A stretch of DNA of 64,000 nt, from contig CAZUCE010000022.1 of the NCBI GenBank assembly GCA_964619265.1, positions 1-64,000 on the forward strand, in the 5' to 3' direction. Every line of letters starts with the position of its first letter. Positions within the stretch are counted from its first letter, which is position 1. The notes beneath the pieces are model-generated. The model had not been told where the DNA came from, ran no database searches, and saw only the letters and a list, made by a program, of their open reading frames with translations. The position numbers and the translations under genes are program-made. Of this stretch, positions 50,657 through 59,139 are shown piece by piece. The stretch comes from CAZUCE01 sp964619265 (GTDB taxonomy: Bacteria > Planctomycetota > UBA1135 > GCA-002686595).

Positions 50657-52159
50657 ATGTTCGAACGGCTTGCTCAGTTCGCCGTACTCCCCGTTGGGGT
50701 TCGAGAGTTCTTACCCATCGCGTTGCTGCTCGTGGTAGTGACGATCGTGCTGTGCCGGCTGCCCAAAGTCGACGTGGGACACGGCGATCGGTTCCGGCGG
50801 CGGCGAGTCATGAACTGGCTACCCCTTGGCCTGACCTACGCGTTCCTTTACATGGGCCGCTACAACCTGAAGGTCTCGAAGTTTGCTTTCGAGGAGATGC
50901 AGGTGGCGGATGGGTCCGCGTTGATGGGCAACGACGATTTTGGCTGGATCTTCGGGGTTGGCACCTACGTGTACGGCTTCTCGTTCCTGCTGAATGGTCC
51001 CCTGACCGATCGGTTCGGTGGCAAGCTGGCTATCTTGATCGGCGCGGCGGGCGCATCGGTTGCCAATCTTGCGATGGGCTTGTGCACTTGGTCGATCCTG
51101 ACGGGCGGACCTGGATCTGAGCTGATCGTCGAGAACTTCGCGGTCGTGTTCGGTCTGTTGTACTCCCTGAACATGTACTTCCAGAGCTTCGGTGCCGTCG
51201 CAATTGTCAAGGTCAATGCACCTTGGTTTCACGTGCGCGAGCGAGGCGTCTTTGGGGCCATTTTCGGCATCCTGATTTCGCTTGGGGTCTACTTCGCCTA
51301 CGACGTGGGCGGGATGATTCTGGACTCAGAAGCTCTGGGCCTCACCTGGGTGTTTTTCATGCCGGCTGCCCTGCTTGCGGCTTTTTGGGTGATCGACTTG
51401 TTGGTGGTGCGCAATACGCCAGAGGCCGCCGGCCTGGCCGGCTTCGATACGGCCGATGCTTCCTCGGGGGATGACGGGCCGCGCAAGAGTGCGCTCGAGG
51501 TGTTCCAGCTGATGCTCAGGAATCCGGTGATCGTCACGATCGCTGTGGTGGAGTTTTGCTCCGGATTTCTACGTCAAGCGATCATGCAGTGGTACCGCAC
51601 CTTCGCGAAGCAAACCGATGGCGCGCTGGGCCTCAAGGGAGATTTCGTCTACGAGCATTGGGGGATGCTGTTGTGCTGCGCTGGGATTCTGGGGGGCGTC
51701 TTTGCGGGAACCCTCTCGGACCATTTGTTCAAGAGTCGCCGGGGCCCCGTCGCCGCAGTTCTCTACGGGTTGATGCTGGCCGGGACGACCGCCTTGGTTT
51801 TTGCCTACGAGTCCCCGCTCGTGGGTTGGCTTGTGCTGTTCCTCTCGATGGCCGTGATCGGTGTCCACGGCATGCTCTCGGGAACCGCCTCGATGGATTT
51901 TGGAGGCAAGAAAAATGTCGGGGTCGCGGTCGGAATCATCGACGGTTTCGTCTATATGGGAGCGGCCGTCATGTCGGTGACCTATGGCGTCCTCCTGCCG
52001 AGGGAAGAGTTTGATTCCACCGGCGAGTTGTCCGGGCCCGCCCTGGATCCGGGGAATTGGAAGGCCTGGCCGATGGCGATGGTCCCCGTAGCGGCCCTAG
52101 GGTTCCTCCTGGCTTTGAGGCTTTGGAACGCGCGGCCTGCTCCGAAGGCCTCCTCCTAG
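50657..52159 (+). CDS. OPA-family (GlpT/UhpT-like) organophosphate transporter
   Basis: A 500-residue MFS protein of the organophosphate:phosphate antiporter branch. Helix 1 is LPLGLTYAFLYMGRYNLKV; the YMGRYNL pattern is the OPA hallmark, and its Arg is the phosphate-binding residue in GlpT. About 12 transmembrane helices follow, including GWIFGVGTYVYGFSFLLNGP with loop DRFGGK, ANLAMGLCTWSILTGG, EFCSGFLRQAIMQWYRTF at mid-protein, and DFGGKKNVGVAVGIIDGFVY. Predicted role: import of a phosphorylated organic compound such as glycerol-3-phosphate in exchange for phosphate. Substrate within the family not determined. The following radical SAM gene begins about 170 bp further on. Confidence 0.85.
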   Translation: MFERLAQFAVLPVGVREFLPIALLLVVVTIVLCRLPKVDVGHGDRFRRRRVMNWLPLGLTYAFLYMGRYNLKVSKFAFEEMQVADGSALMGNDDFGWIFGVGTYVYGFSFLLNGPLTDRFGGKLAILIGAAGASVANLAMGLCTWSILTGGPGSELIVENFAVVFGLLYSLNMYFQSFGAVAIVKVNAPWFHVRERGVFGAIFGILISLGVYFAYDVGGMILDSEALGLTWVFFMPAALLAAFWVIDLLVVRNTPEAAGLAGFDTADASSGDDGPRKSALEVFQLMLRNPVIVTIAVVEFCSGFLRQAIMQWYRTFAKQTDGALGLKGDFVYEHWGMLLCCAGILGGVFAGTLSDHLFKSRRGPVAAVLYGLMLAGTTALVFAYESPLVGWLVLFLSMAVIGVHGMLSGTASMDFGGKKNVGVAVGIIDGFVYMGAAVMSVTYGVLLPREEFDSTGELSGPALDPGNWKAWPMAMVPVAALGFLLALRLWNARPAPKASS

Positions 52160-52332
52160 AGGCCTCCTCCCGAAGGCCCTGGGGGCTTCGGGCCCGTTTT
52201 CCGAGAACCAGGGGGCGGGCACCAGACGGGTCGTCTCACCCAGGTGGAAGATTCAAACTTGGCGTAGACTGGGCGCCGCGGGACGTTTTGTTTACGCATT
52301 CTTCTGAAACCGGAACCGCCCGGAATACACCT

Positions 52333-53487
52333 TTGGAGCCCTTTACTCTGCGCCAGGCCGCCAACAAGGCCAAGAACCAGCTCGAGACTCGTCTTCAGCG
52401 GACGACGCTTCGCTCGAAGCCGGTCGTCGTGGACCTGGTGGTCACCAAGGCTTGCAATTTGGCTTGCACGTTTTGCAAGGACTACGAGCACCCGGGCGCG
52501 AAGAAGGTTGAGCGCGAGAACTTCGAGAAAGTCGCCGCCGAGCTCTTCCCGACCGCCCGCTGGTTGAATATTTGTTCCGGTGGCGAGCCTTATTTGCACA
52601 ACGGACTCGAGGACTTACTGCGGCTCGCGAAAAAATACAAACTCAAGAATTGGGTGCTCTCGAATGCGATGCTCCTCAAGGAAGATCGCGTGCGGCAGAT
52701 TTTCGCAGAAGGCCTTATCGACTCCCACGGTTTTTCGATCGATGGCATTGAAGAGGAAACGGTCGAGACGATTCGAGTCAATGCGAAACTGCCGACCATC
52801 CTCGAGAAGCTCGATATGGTTCTGAGACTCCGCGAAGAAGCCGGCGGGATTAAGCCTGAGATCGTGATTCGGTACGCGCTTATGCGGCGGAACCTAGAAG
52901 AACTGCCGCGCGCCGTTGAGTACTGGGGGGAGCGGGGAGCCGACCGTTTGGACACCGGTTATCTCTCTTTGGCCAATGGCATCGAGGAGAGCGAGAGTCT
53001 GTTCTTCCACCAGGATCTCGCAGCGAGAGTCTTCGACGAGGCGCGGCGCGTGGCTGAGCGGTACCCAAGCCTGATGTTGCGATTGCCGAAGCTGCTCGCG
53101 GAACAAGAACGCCTCAAGCAGGAGCCGAGCCCGTGCACGGCTCCTTGGGATTTCGTGATGATCGACACAAGCGGAGCGATCCTGCCTTGCTACCGGGCCT
53201 TCGAAGCCCTCACCATGGGCAACCTCTACACGGGCAAGGGTGGGTCGTTCTCAGACATCTGGAATGGCAAGGACTACCAAGCCCTGCGCGCGACCGTGAA
53301 CGATGACTCCAAGCCCAAGCATTATGGCTACTGCGCCGTATGCGAGAATCGCTACGGCTGGTCCGATCTGAAAGCTCACCTGGGCGACGAGACCTGGGCC
53401 GAAACCGCTGCCGGTGGCGACGTGGTCTTTGATCACAAGCGCAAGGGATTCAAGTCGTTCGAAGAGTCCGGCAAGGCGCAAAGCTGA
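52333..53487 (+). CDS. Radical SAM/SPASM-type enzyme
   Basis: A 384-residue radical SAM protein from a TTG at 52333 (an alternative TTG at 52288 would add 15 residues; no ATG or GTG is available). The [4Fe-4S]-SAM motif is C41-x3-C45-x2-C48 in TKACNLACTFCKDY. The SAM-binding SGGEP motif appears as NICSGGEPYLH, followed by LSNAMLL and GFSIDGIEEE strands. The C-terminal part carries further Cys in ILPCYRAFEALTMGNL and YCAVCENRYGW, arranged as in SPASM domains that bind one or two auxiliary clusters. Family members mature peptides or modify sugars and cofactors; no precursor peptide is adjacent. A TylF-like methyltransferase is convergent downstream. Confidence 0.85.
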   Translation: MEPFTLRQAANKAKNQLETRLQRTTLRSKPVVVDLVVTKACNLACTFCKDYEHPGAKKVERENFEKVAAELFPTARWLNICSGGEPYLHNGLEDLLRLAKKYKLKNWVLSNAMLLKEDRVRQIFAEGLIDSHGFSIDGIEEETVETIRVNAKLPTILEKLDMVLRLREEAGGIKPEIVIRYALMRRNLEELPRAVEYWGERGADRLDTGYLSLANGIEESESLFFHQDLAARVFDEARRVAERYPSLMLRLPKLLAEQERLKQEPSPCTAPWDFVMIDTSGAILPCYRAFEALTMGNLYTGKGGSFSDIWNGKDYQALRATVNDDSKPKHYGYCAVCENRYGWSDLKAHLGDETWAETAAGGDVVFDHKRKGFKSFEESGKAQS

Positions 53488-53494
53488 GGATAAC

Positions 53495-53513
53495 GGCCCT
53501 CGACCGGAGGGCC
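53495..53513. terminator. Hairpin between convergent genes
   Basis: GGCCCTC (53495-53501) pairs with GAGGGCC (53507-53513) around GACCG, 8 bp after the radical SAM gene. No T tract; position between two convergent genes suits a bidirectional terminator. Confidence 0.5.
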
Positions 53514-53623
53514 ACCAGGGGAGGACGGCATTCGCCGGAGGGGGCTAGGATTCCTCTCCTCAACCTGACCTAGGCGCCTCTGGTTGAGGGCTTCGAGAGC
53601 TGAGCCTGCTTGTGTCGCTTGCG

Positions 53624-54322
53624 CTATTGGCCGAAGCCTGGGTTTTGGAGGATGCGGACCGCGACCTGCTGGCCGGTGACAGAGAATCCTGTGTACTCGT
53701 ATTTCACACCGGTTCGGGCAACGTATTCCTGGAAGGCCTTGAACTCGTGCTGCCTCCAGCGGTGGAAGTTGTAGTACTCATCGAAAAGCACGATGGCGCC
53801 TGGTTGCAAGCGTGGGCCGAGGAGCTCGAAGATCGTGACCGTCGAAGAATATAGATCACAATCCACGTGGAGGAAGGCAACGGGATCCGGTTGCCCGGCC
53901 AGGAACTCTGGGAGAGTCTTCTCGAAGTAGCCCAAATGAAGCTCGACGTTGGCCGGCAATTTGGGGCGCTTCTTCTGGGCGAAGGAACCGATCGGGTTGC
54001 CATTCCAGTGTTCCTGGATGCCTTCGAAGGAATCAAAGCCATGAACCGCGCCGGAAACCTCGGACGCGATCCAACGCATGGATTTGCCTCGGCCTACACC
54101 GAACTCGAGATACAGGCCGGGCTGGGTGACCTGCCCCAGCGTGTGATGGACCAGGGTTTTGTGTTTTTCGAAGTACGGAGCATCGGGCATGTGCTCCTGG
54201 ATGTACTCGTGGGTTTCACGTTTGGCCTGGCTGTCCATTTCATACAGCAGGTTGGACGCATGGTGCTTCAACATGAAGCGACGGAACAGATACTCGGTCG
54301 GAGTTCGTTTGAACAGCGGCAT
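53624..54322 (-). CDS. TylF-like O-methyltransferase
   Basis: A 232-residue class I SAM-dependent methyltransferase of the macrocin O-methyltransferase (TylF) family. Evidence: GLYLEFGVGRGKSMRWIA (SAM motif I), VHGFDSFEGIQEHW, LHLGYFEKTLPEFLAGQ, FLHVDCDLYSSTVTIFELL with the metal-binding Asp, and GAIVLFDEYYNFHRWRQHE. These enzymes methylate sugar hydroxyls in antibiotics or surface polysaccharides, using a divalent metal. Start ATG 54322. It lies 107 bp downstream of the P5C dehydrogenase gene on the same strand, and converges on the radical SAM gene. Confidence 0.85.
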   Translation of the reverse strand: MPLFKRTPTEYLFRRFMLKHHASNLLYEMDSQAKRETHEYIQEHMPDAPYFEKHKTLVHHTLGQVTQPGLYLEFGVGRGKSMRWIASEVSGAVHGFDSFEGIQEHWNGNPIGSFAQKKRPKLPANVELHLGYFEKTLPEFLAGQPDPVAFLHVDCDLYSSTVTIFELLGPRLQPGAIVLFDEYYNFHRWRQHEFKAFQEYVARTGVKYEYTGFSVTGQQVAVRILQNPGFGQ

Positions 54323-54429
54323 GGAGGGCGCGCGGGAGCGGAGCAGGAGTCCGGTGCGAAAAGGAGAGGGTTGCTGGAGAGCTTCGCGGACCGCCGCCCC
54401 GGATGGGGCGGCGCGGCGGGCGGAGCGGG

Positions 54430-56055
54430 TTAGCCGAGGAACGGGTAACGCCAGTCCGTGGGAGGGACAAAGGTCTCCTTGATCGTTCGAGCGCTAGTCC
54501 AGCGCAAGAGGTTCAGGATCGAGCCGGCCTTGTCGTTGGTTCCCGAGGCGCGGCTGCCACCAAAGGGCTGTTGCCCGACGACCGCTCCGGTTGGCTTGTC
54601 GTTGACGTAGAAGTTGCCAGCTGCGAAGCGCAAACGGTGGGCGAGATCGGTGATCACACCGCGATCGCGCGCGAAGATGGCGCCGGTGAGTGCATATTCA
54701 GAGTCATTGGCGCAGTGCAGGACCGTTTCGTCTAGGTCCTTGTCGTCGTAGACAAAGACCGTGAGGATCGGGCCGAACAGCTCGCGCAGCATCGTGTCGT
54801 AGCCGGGAGTTTTGGCGACGATGACGGTGGGCTCGACGAAGTAGCCCTTCGAGTCGTCGTATTTTCCACCGAGGACGACGTCGGCATCCGGCGAGGCCTT
54901 GGCGGCATCGATGGCCGTCTTTTGGGTGTCGAACGACGCGCGATCGATGACGGCTCCGAGGAAGTTCGAGAAGTCGGCCGGATCGCCCATCTTCATCTGG
55001 GGCAGCTCGGCGGCCAGGCGGTCGCGTACGTCCGCCCACAGGGAGGCTGGGATGTACGCACGGCTGGCGGCCGAGCATTTTTGACCTTGGTACTCGAAGG
55101 CACCGCGCAGGAGTGCGGTGGACAGCGAGGCTGGGTCGGCGGAGGGGTGAGCGAACACGAAGTCCTTGCCTCCGGTTTCGCCCACGATGCGCGGGTAGGC
55201 ACGATAGGACTCCAGGTTGCCAGCGATCGTGCGCCACATGTGCTGGAAGGTACCTGTCGAACCGGTGAAGTGGAGGCCGCCCAGGTGCTTGGAGCCGAAA
55301 GCCGCTCCGCCGACCACCGGGCCGGAGCCCGGCAGGAAGTTGACAACTCCGTCCGGCAGGCCGGAAGCGTGCAGCAGCTCCATCAACTTCCAGTTGGACA
55401 GCGCTGACGTGGTCGACGGTTTCCACAGGGCGGTATTGCCGAGGAACGCCGGTGCGGTAGGGAGGTTGCCCGCGATGGAGGTGAAATTGAACGGGGTGAT
55501 GGCGAACACGAAGCCGTCGAGCGGGCGGTGTTCGAGGCGGTTCCACATACCCGGTGCGGACTCGGGTTGCTCGGCATAGAGCTGCTCGGTGAAGGCGGCG
55601 TTGAAGCGCCAAAAATCGATCAGTTCGCAAGCCGCGTCGATCTCGGCTTGGTGACAGGTTTTGGACTGCCCGAGCATGGTCGAGGCGTTGATCGTGTCGC
55701 GCCAGGGCCCAGTGAGCAGGTCGGCGGCCTTCAGGAAGACCGCGGCGCGTTGCTCCCAGGGGGTGTCGTCCCAGGCGGGGCGCGCGGCTTCGGCGGCTTC
55801 GATGGCGGCCTCCACCTCGGCCGGCCCGGCGCGGTGGACGCGAGCGATGACCTTGCCATGGTCGTGGGGCGCGACCACGTCGACGAGATCCCCGGTGCGA
55901 ACTTCGCGACCACCGACCAGGCACGGAATCTCCACGATTTCGGCGCTCTGACGGGCTAGCTCGGCTTTGAGGGACTGGGTCGATGCGTCGCCGGGGGCGT
56001 AGCGTCGAACCGGTTCGTTGGTCGGGAAGGGGGTGGAGAAGACGCCGTGGGTCAT
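54430..56055 (-). CDS. pruA: L-glutamate gamma-semialdehyde (P5C) dehydrogenase
   Basis: NAD-dependent aldehyde dehydrogenase of proline catabolism, oxidising glutamate semialdehyde to glutamate. 541 residues from ATG 56055, the length of stand-alone (eukaryote-like) P5C dehydrogenases. Motifs: FAITPFNFTSIAGNL, LWKPSTTSALSNWK, NFLPGSGPVVGG, LHFTGSTGTFQHMW, the catalytic Glu in RIVGETGGKDFVFA, the catalytic Cys in EYQGQKCSAASRAYIP, and NFYVNDKPTGAVVGQQPFGG near the C-terminus. The proline dehydrogenase (PutA/PutB) partner is not in the window. Upstream sequence in frame lacks homology, which decides the start. Confidence 0.93.
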   Translation of the reverse strand: MTHGVFSTPFPTNEPVRRYAPGDASTQSLKAELARQSAEIVEIPCLVGGREVRTGDLVDVVAPHDHGKVIARVHRAGPAEVEAAIEAAEAARPAWDDTPWEQRAAVFLKAADLLTGPWRDTINASTMLGQSKTCHQAEIDAACELIDFWRFNAAFTEQLYAEQPESAPGMWNRLEHRPLDGFVFAITPFNFTSIAGNLPTAPAFLGNTALWKPSTTSALSNWKLMELLHASGLPDGVVNFLPGSGPVVGGAAFGSKHLGGLHFTGSTGTFQHMWRTIAGNLESYRAYPRIVGETGGKDFVFAHPSADPASLSTALLRGAFEYQGQKCSAASRAYIPASLWADVRDRLAAELPQMKMGDPADFSNFLGAVIDRASFDTQKTAIDAAKASPDADVVLGGKYDDSKGYFVEPTVIVAKTPGYDTMLRELFGPILTVFVYDDKDLDETVLHCANDSEYALTGAIFARDRGVITDLAHRLRFAAGNFYVNDKPTGAVVGQQPFGGSRASGTNDKAGSILNLLRWTSARTIKETFVPPTDWRYPFLG

Positions 56056-56181
56056 CGGTCGAGAGGGGAGCCGGATTCGGGGGGGAAGAGCCGGGGCCGA
56101 GCGTGGGGGAGAAATGCGATTTGGGGCCGCGCGGAGGGGCTTCGAGTGCACCCGGCGCGAGGGGTCCGTACTCTATCTCCC

Positions 56182-57012
56182 ATGCACAGCCTTCAATCCC
56201 CCCGCTTCGTTCCCCGCACCCTCGCCCTGATCGGCTTCGTGGCCCTCGCTTCGGCCGCGGTCGGTTCCGGTTGCCAATCCAAGGCCACCCTGGGCAGCAC
56301 CCGGATCGGCTCTGGCTCCGCCTCGGCCGTGGACAGTGCGGGTGTGGAGGCTCCTGCTCCCCGTGACCTGTCCTCCAGTGACCCGGCCCTCCGCGACTCC
56401 GCCCAGGAGGCCCAGCCTGAGGCGGGCGGGACCCAGCAGCCCGAATCCGACAAGCCCTCGGCTGAGGATCTTGCGTTCGCCGTGGAAGCGGCCCAGCGCG
56501 AACTTTCGATCGCGAGCCTCGAATCCCAAAGCTCGATCGACAAGGCGGAGCGCGCAGTCGCCAAAGCCGAAGTCGCCGCGGTGGAAGCTCGCCGGGCCCT
56601 GAGTCACTTTGAGGAACGCGACGCCCCTCAAAAGGTGGGCGAAGCGGAGATTGGTCTTTCGCGCGCCGAGAGCCGCCTCATGGAATCCCGCGACGAGCTC
56701 AACGAACTCGAGGCGATGTACTCCGAGGAGCAGTTTGCCGAACGGACCAAAGAACTGGTTCTCGAACGCGGTCGCCGTAACCTCGCCCTGGCGGAGACCG
56801 CGTTTGCGTTGAGCCAGCGCGAACTCGAAACTCTGCGAGATTTCACCCACGTGGCCAAGCGTGCCGAGCTGACGCGCGCCTTGGAGAACGCAGAGCGCGA
56901 GATCGAATCCGCTACAGCGGCTTTGGAGATCGCAAAGGCCAAGGCCGATTTGTCCCTCCTGCGCAAAGAGCGGGCGGTGACGAAGGCCGAGAAGAAGCTG
57001 AGCGACCAATGA
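56182..57012 (+). CDS. Coiled-coil lipoprotein heading the eboAB operon
   Basis: A 276-residue lipoprotein. Signal LALIGFVALASAAVGSGC gives a lipobox Cys at residue 31; a Ser/Ala/Glu-rich linker follows. From about residue 88 to the end the protein is one long helix with heptads, e.g. AVEAAQRELSIASLESQ, AERAVAKAEVAAVEARRAL, LAETAFALSQRELETLRDF and ERAVTKAEKKLSDQ. No family recognised; TolC-pathway membrane-fusion proteins and Lpp-like tethers have similar helices. Its TGA overlaps the ATG of the next gene by 4 bp. Four consecutive genes from here to 60036 are coupled or tightly spaced, tying this lipoprotein to EboA and EboB. Confidence 0.75.
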   Translation: MHSLQSPRFVPRTLALIGFVALASAAVGSGCQSKATLGSTRIGSGSASAVDSAGVEAPAPRDLSSSDPALRDSAQEAQPEAGGTQQPESDKPSAEDLAFAVEAAQRELSIASLESQSSIDKAERAVAKAEVAAVEARRALSHFEERDAPQKVGEAEIGLSRAESRLMESRDELNELEAMYSEEQFAERTKELVLERGRRNLALAETAFALSQRELETLRDFTHVAKRAELTRALENAEREIESATAALEIAKAKADLSLLRKERAVTKAEKKLSDQ

Positions 57013-58235
57013 TCGGTGCGATTGCCTGGCTAGCGCTTCACGGGGCGCCGGTCGCGGTACAGGTCCTCCAAGAACCTGCCCCCCAAGAACCGGCCATCCA
57101 GGAACCGAATCTCCAAGGCCCTGAGGAACTTCCCGGTCCCAGCCTGCGTGGCGTGCCGGACACCATGTCAGCCGAAGATGTCCAGCGGACGCTGGATCAG
57201 GCGCTCGACTGGCTTCTCAAAGCTCAAAACGACGACGGTTCGTTCGGAAGCGGGGCGCTGGAGGGTGTGCTCGAAATGGGCTTCGCCGTGGAGACCTATT
57301 CCAACTGGCAATACGGCGCCCACGGTTTGGCCTTGGTCGCTCTGCTTCAGGTTCCGGAAACTCCGGCCATTCGAGAGGCTCTGGAGCGCGCAATCCAATG
57401 GATCGATGTCCGGCGCGAACCGCGCCGTGGCAGTCACTGGGACGTGGACTACACGTGGAGCGCGCTGTACGGACTGGTCGCTGCCGCCGCGGTGGCCAGT
57501 GACGAGCGTTTTGCGGAAGGCCCTTTCGCGGAAGCGATGGAGCGCGTGGGCCGAACCTCCTGGAAAATTCTAGAGCGGAACGAGGTGCCGACCGGGGGGT
57601 GGGCCTACTACGACGATCCGCCGTTTACCTCGCGCCCGACCTGGGCGACCAGCTTTTGCACGGCCCTGGTGCTGCCTGCGCTGAAGCAGGCCGAGAAGCT
57701 CGGGTGGGTGGATCAGTCGGATTCTTCGCGGCGCGCGCTAGCGACTCTCCAGCGCGCCCAGTTGCCCACAGGCGCCTACACCTACAACGCTTCTGATGGA
57801 GTCCAGCGCATCCGCGCTGGCGAGTCCATCAACCACGTCAAGGGGAGCCTCGGCCGCATCCAGGTTGCGAATTGGGCCCGCGCGGCGGTGGGAGACAAGA
57901 GCATGACCGCCGATCAAATCCGCGAGGGGCTTGAGAACTTCTTCGAGTACCACAAGTTCTTAGACGTTGCGCGCATGCGCCCCGTGCCCCACGAGGCGTA
58001 CTACGCCAACGCCGGCTACTTCTATCTGTTCGCTCACTTCTACGCCGCCCAGGTCATCGAGCTGCTGCCCGCGGCCGAGCGCGAGGCTTGGCACGCGCGG
58101 CTGCGGCCGCATCTGGCTAAAATCCAGGAAGCCAACGGTTCAACGGTCGATTTCCTGGGGACGTCCTACACCCGCACAGCCGGGACCGCGATGACTATCT
58201 ACGCCCTTTCGGTGGGGCTGACCGCCGATGAGTGA
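57009..58235 (+). CDS. Alpha-toroid (prenyltransferase/squalene oxidase repeat) protein
   Basis: A 408-residue protein with repeats of the squalene-hopene cyclase/prenyltransferase type (alpha6-alpha6 barrel). Repeat-like segments: ALDWLLKAQNDDGSFGSG, LALVALLQVPETPAIREAL with AIQWIDVRREP, TWATSFCTALVLPALKQAEK, ALATLQRAQLPTGAYTYN, AGTAMTIYALSVGL. The QNDDGSFG-type QW-like motifs support the fold. The N-terminus may be a weak export signal (IGAIAWLALHGAPVAVQV); if so it acts outside the cytoplasm, unlike cyclases. The DxDD acid of class II cyclases is not apparent, so catalysis is doubtful. It is coupled at both ends (4-bp overlap upstream, 8-bp overlap with eboA). Confidence 0.75.
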   Translation: MIGAIAWLALHGAPVAVQVLQEPAPQEPAIQEPNLQGPEELPGPSLRGVPDTMSAEDVQRTLDQALDWLLKAQNDDGSFGSGALEGVLEMGFAVETYSNWQYGAHGLALVALLQVPETPAIREALERAIQWIDVRREPRRGSHWDVDYTWSALYGLVAAAAVASDERFAEGPFAEAMERVGRTSWKILERNEVPTGGWAYYDDPPFTSRPTWATSFCTALVLPALKQAEKLGWVDQSDSSRRALATLQRAQLPTGAYTYNASDGVQRIRAGESINHVKGSLGRIQVANWARAAVGDKSMTADQIREGLENFFEYHKFLDVARMRPVPHEAYYANAGYFYLFAHFYAAQVIELLPAAEREAWHARLRPHLAKIQEANGSTVDFLGTSYTRTAGTAMTIYALSVGLTADE

Positions 58236-59124
58236 GGTGAGTTCCTGGCTGGCGGAGGCCTTGGGCTGCGTGCTTGACGAATCGGCCGGCCGCTTTGCGG
58301 TCGAGTCTTGCAAAGAGGTGCAGGACGGTGTGAACGCGGCCCGGTTCGGGGCCCTGATGGGGCGGGCCGGGCGCGTGGCGCGAGGCGCAGCTCTGGATTT
58401 GCAGACCTTACCGGCTCCAACCGAAGGGTTGGCGGGCTGGCACGTTGAACGTTGGTCGGCGGTCGATGCGTTGCGCGTTTACCTCGTGCTGGAGCTGGCC
58501 GGCGTCGACGGCCCGAGCGGAGCTGCGATTGTCGAGGAGGCTTTCCGGTACGCCGATGAGGGCGAGCTGGTTTCCCTTTATCGCGGGCTGTTTTTGCTGC
58601 CCGAGCCCAAACGGTTCGCCTGGCGCGCCGGTGAGGGGGCACGCACGAATATGCTCAGTGTCTTTGAGGCGGTTGTCTGCGACGGGCCTTACCCCGTCCG
58701 GCACTTCGATGAGGTGGCTTGGAAGCAGGCACTGCTCAAGTCCCTGTTTGTGGGGGCTCGTCTCGCTAGCGTGCACGGCGTCGATTCCAGACTCTCGCCG
58801 GATGTGGCCCGCATGGCCCTCGACTACGCGGACGAACGACGCAGCGCCGGGCGCCAGATTCCGCCTGAGCTGTGGATGCTGCTCGGACCCCACGGCGGTC
58901 AGCGCGGAATCGATGCACTGATCGCTGAGCTTGCGAGCCCCCATCAACCCTGCCGAGCCGGGGCCATTTTGGGCCTGGCCCGGGCCGGGGAGCAGGCTCG
59001 GTCCAGAGCTGCCCTAGAAGGGGATCAGAGCGCTGACTTGCAAGCTCTGATCGGGTCCCGTTTCGCCTCAAGTTCTTCTCCCTCGAGTTCGGCCTTTGCT
59101 GAACTCGACCGACTGCCTTCCTGA
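58228..59124 (+). CDS. eboA: EboA-like protein
   Basis: A 298-residue protein of the EboA family. The diagnostic middle region reads LYRGLFLLPEPKRFAWRAGE, GARTNMLSVFEAVVCDGPYP, RHFDEVAWKQALLKSLFVGA, and then RLSPDVARMALDYADERRSA with PPELWMLLGPHG, as in EboA proteins that sit beside TatD-type EboB. The protein is helical and its biochemical role is unknown; in cyanobacteria the ebo cluster is needed for delivering metabolite precursors, such as the scytonemin monomer, to the periplasm. The ATG overlaps the toroid gene by 8 bp. C-terminus Ser-rich. EboE lies elsewhere in the window; EboC, D and F are not seen. Confidence 0.85.
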   Translation: MSEVSSWLAEALGCVLDESAGRFAVESCKEVQDGVNAARFGALMGRAGRVARGAALDLQTLPAPTEGLAGWHVERWSAVDALRVYLVLELAGVDGPSGAAIVEEAFRYADEGELVSLYRGLFLLPEPKRFAWRAGEGARTNMLSVFEAVVCDGPYPVRHFDEVAWKQALLKSLFVGARLASVHGVDSRLSPDVARMALDYADERRSAGRQIPPELWMLLGPHGGQRGIDALIAELASPHQPCRAGAILGLARAGEQARSRAALEGDQSADLQALIGSRFASSSSPSSSAFAELDRLPS

Positions 59125-59139
59125 CGGACCCGTCCCCCC

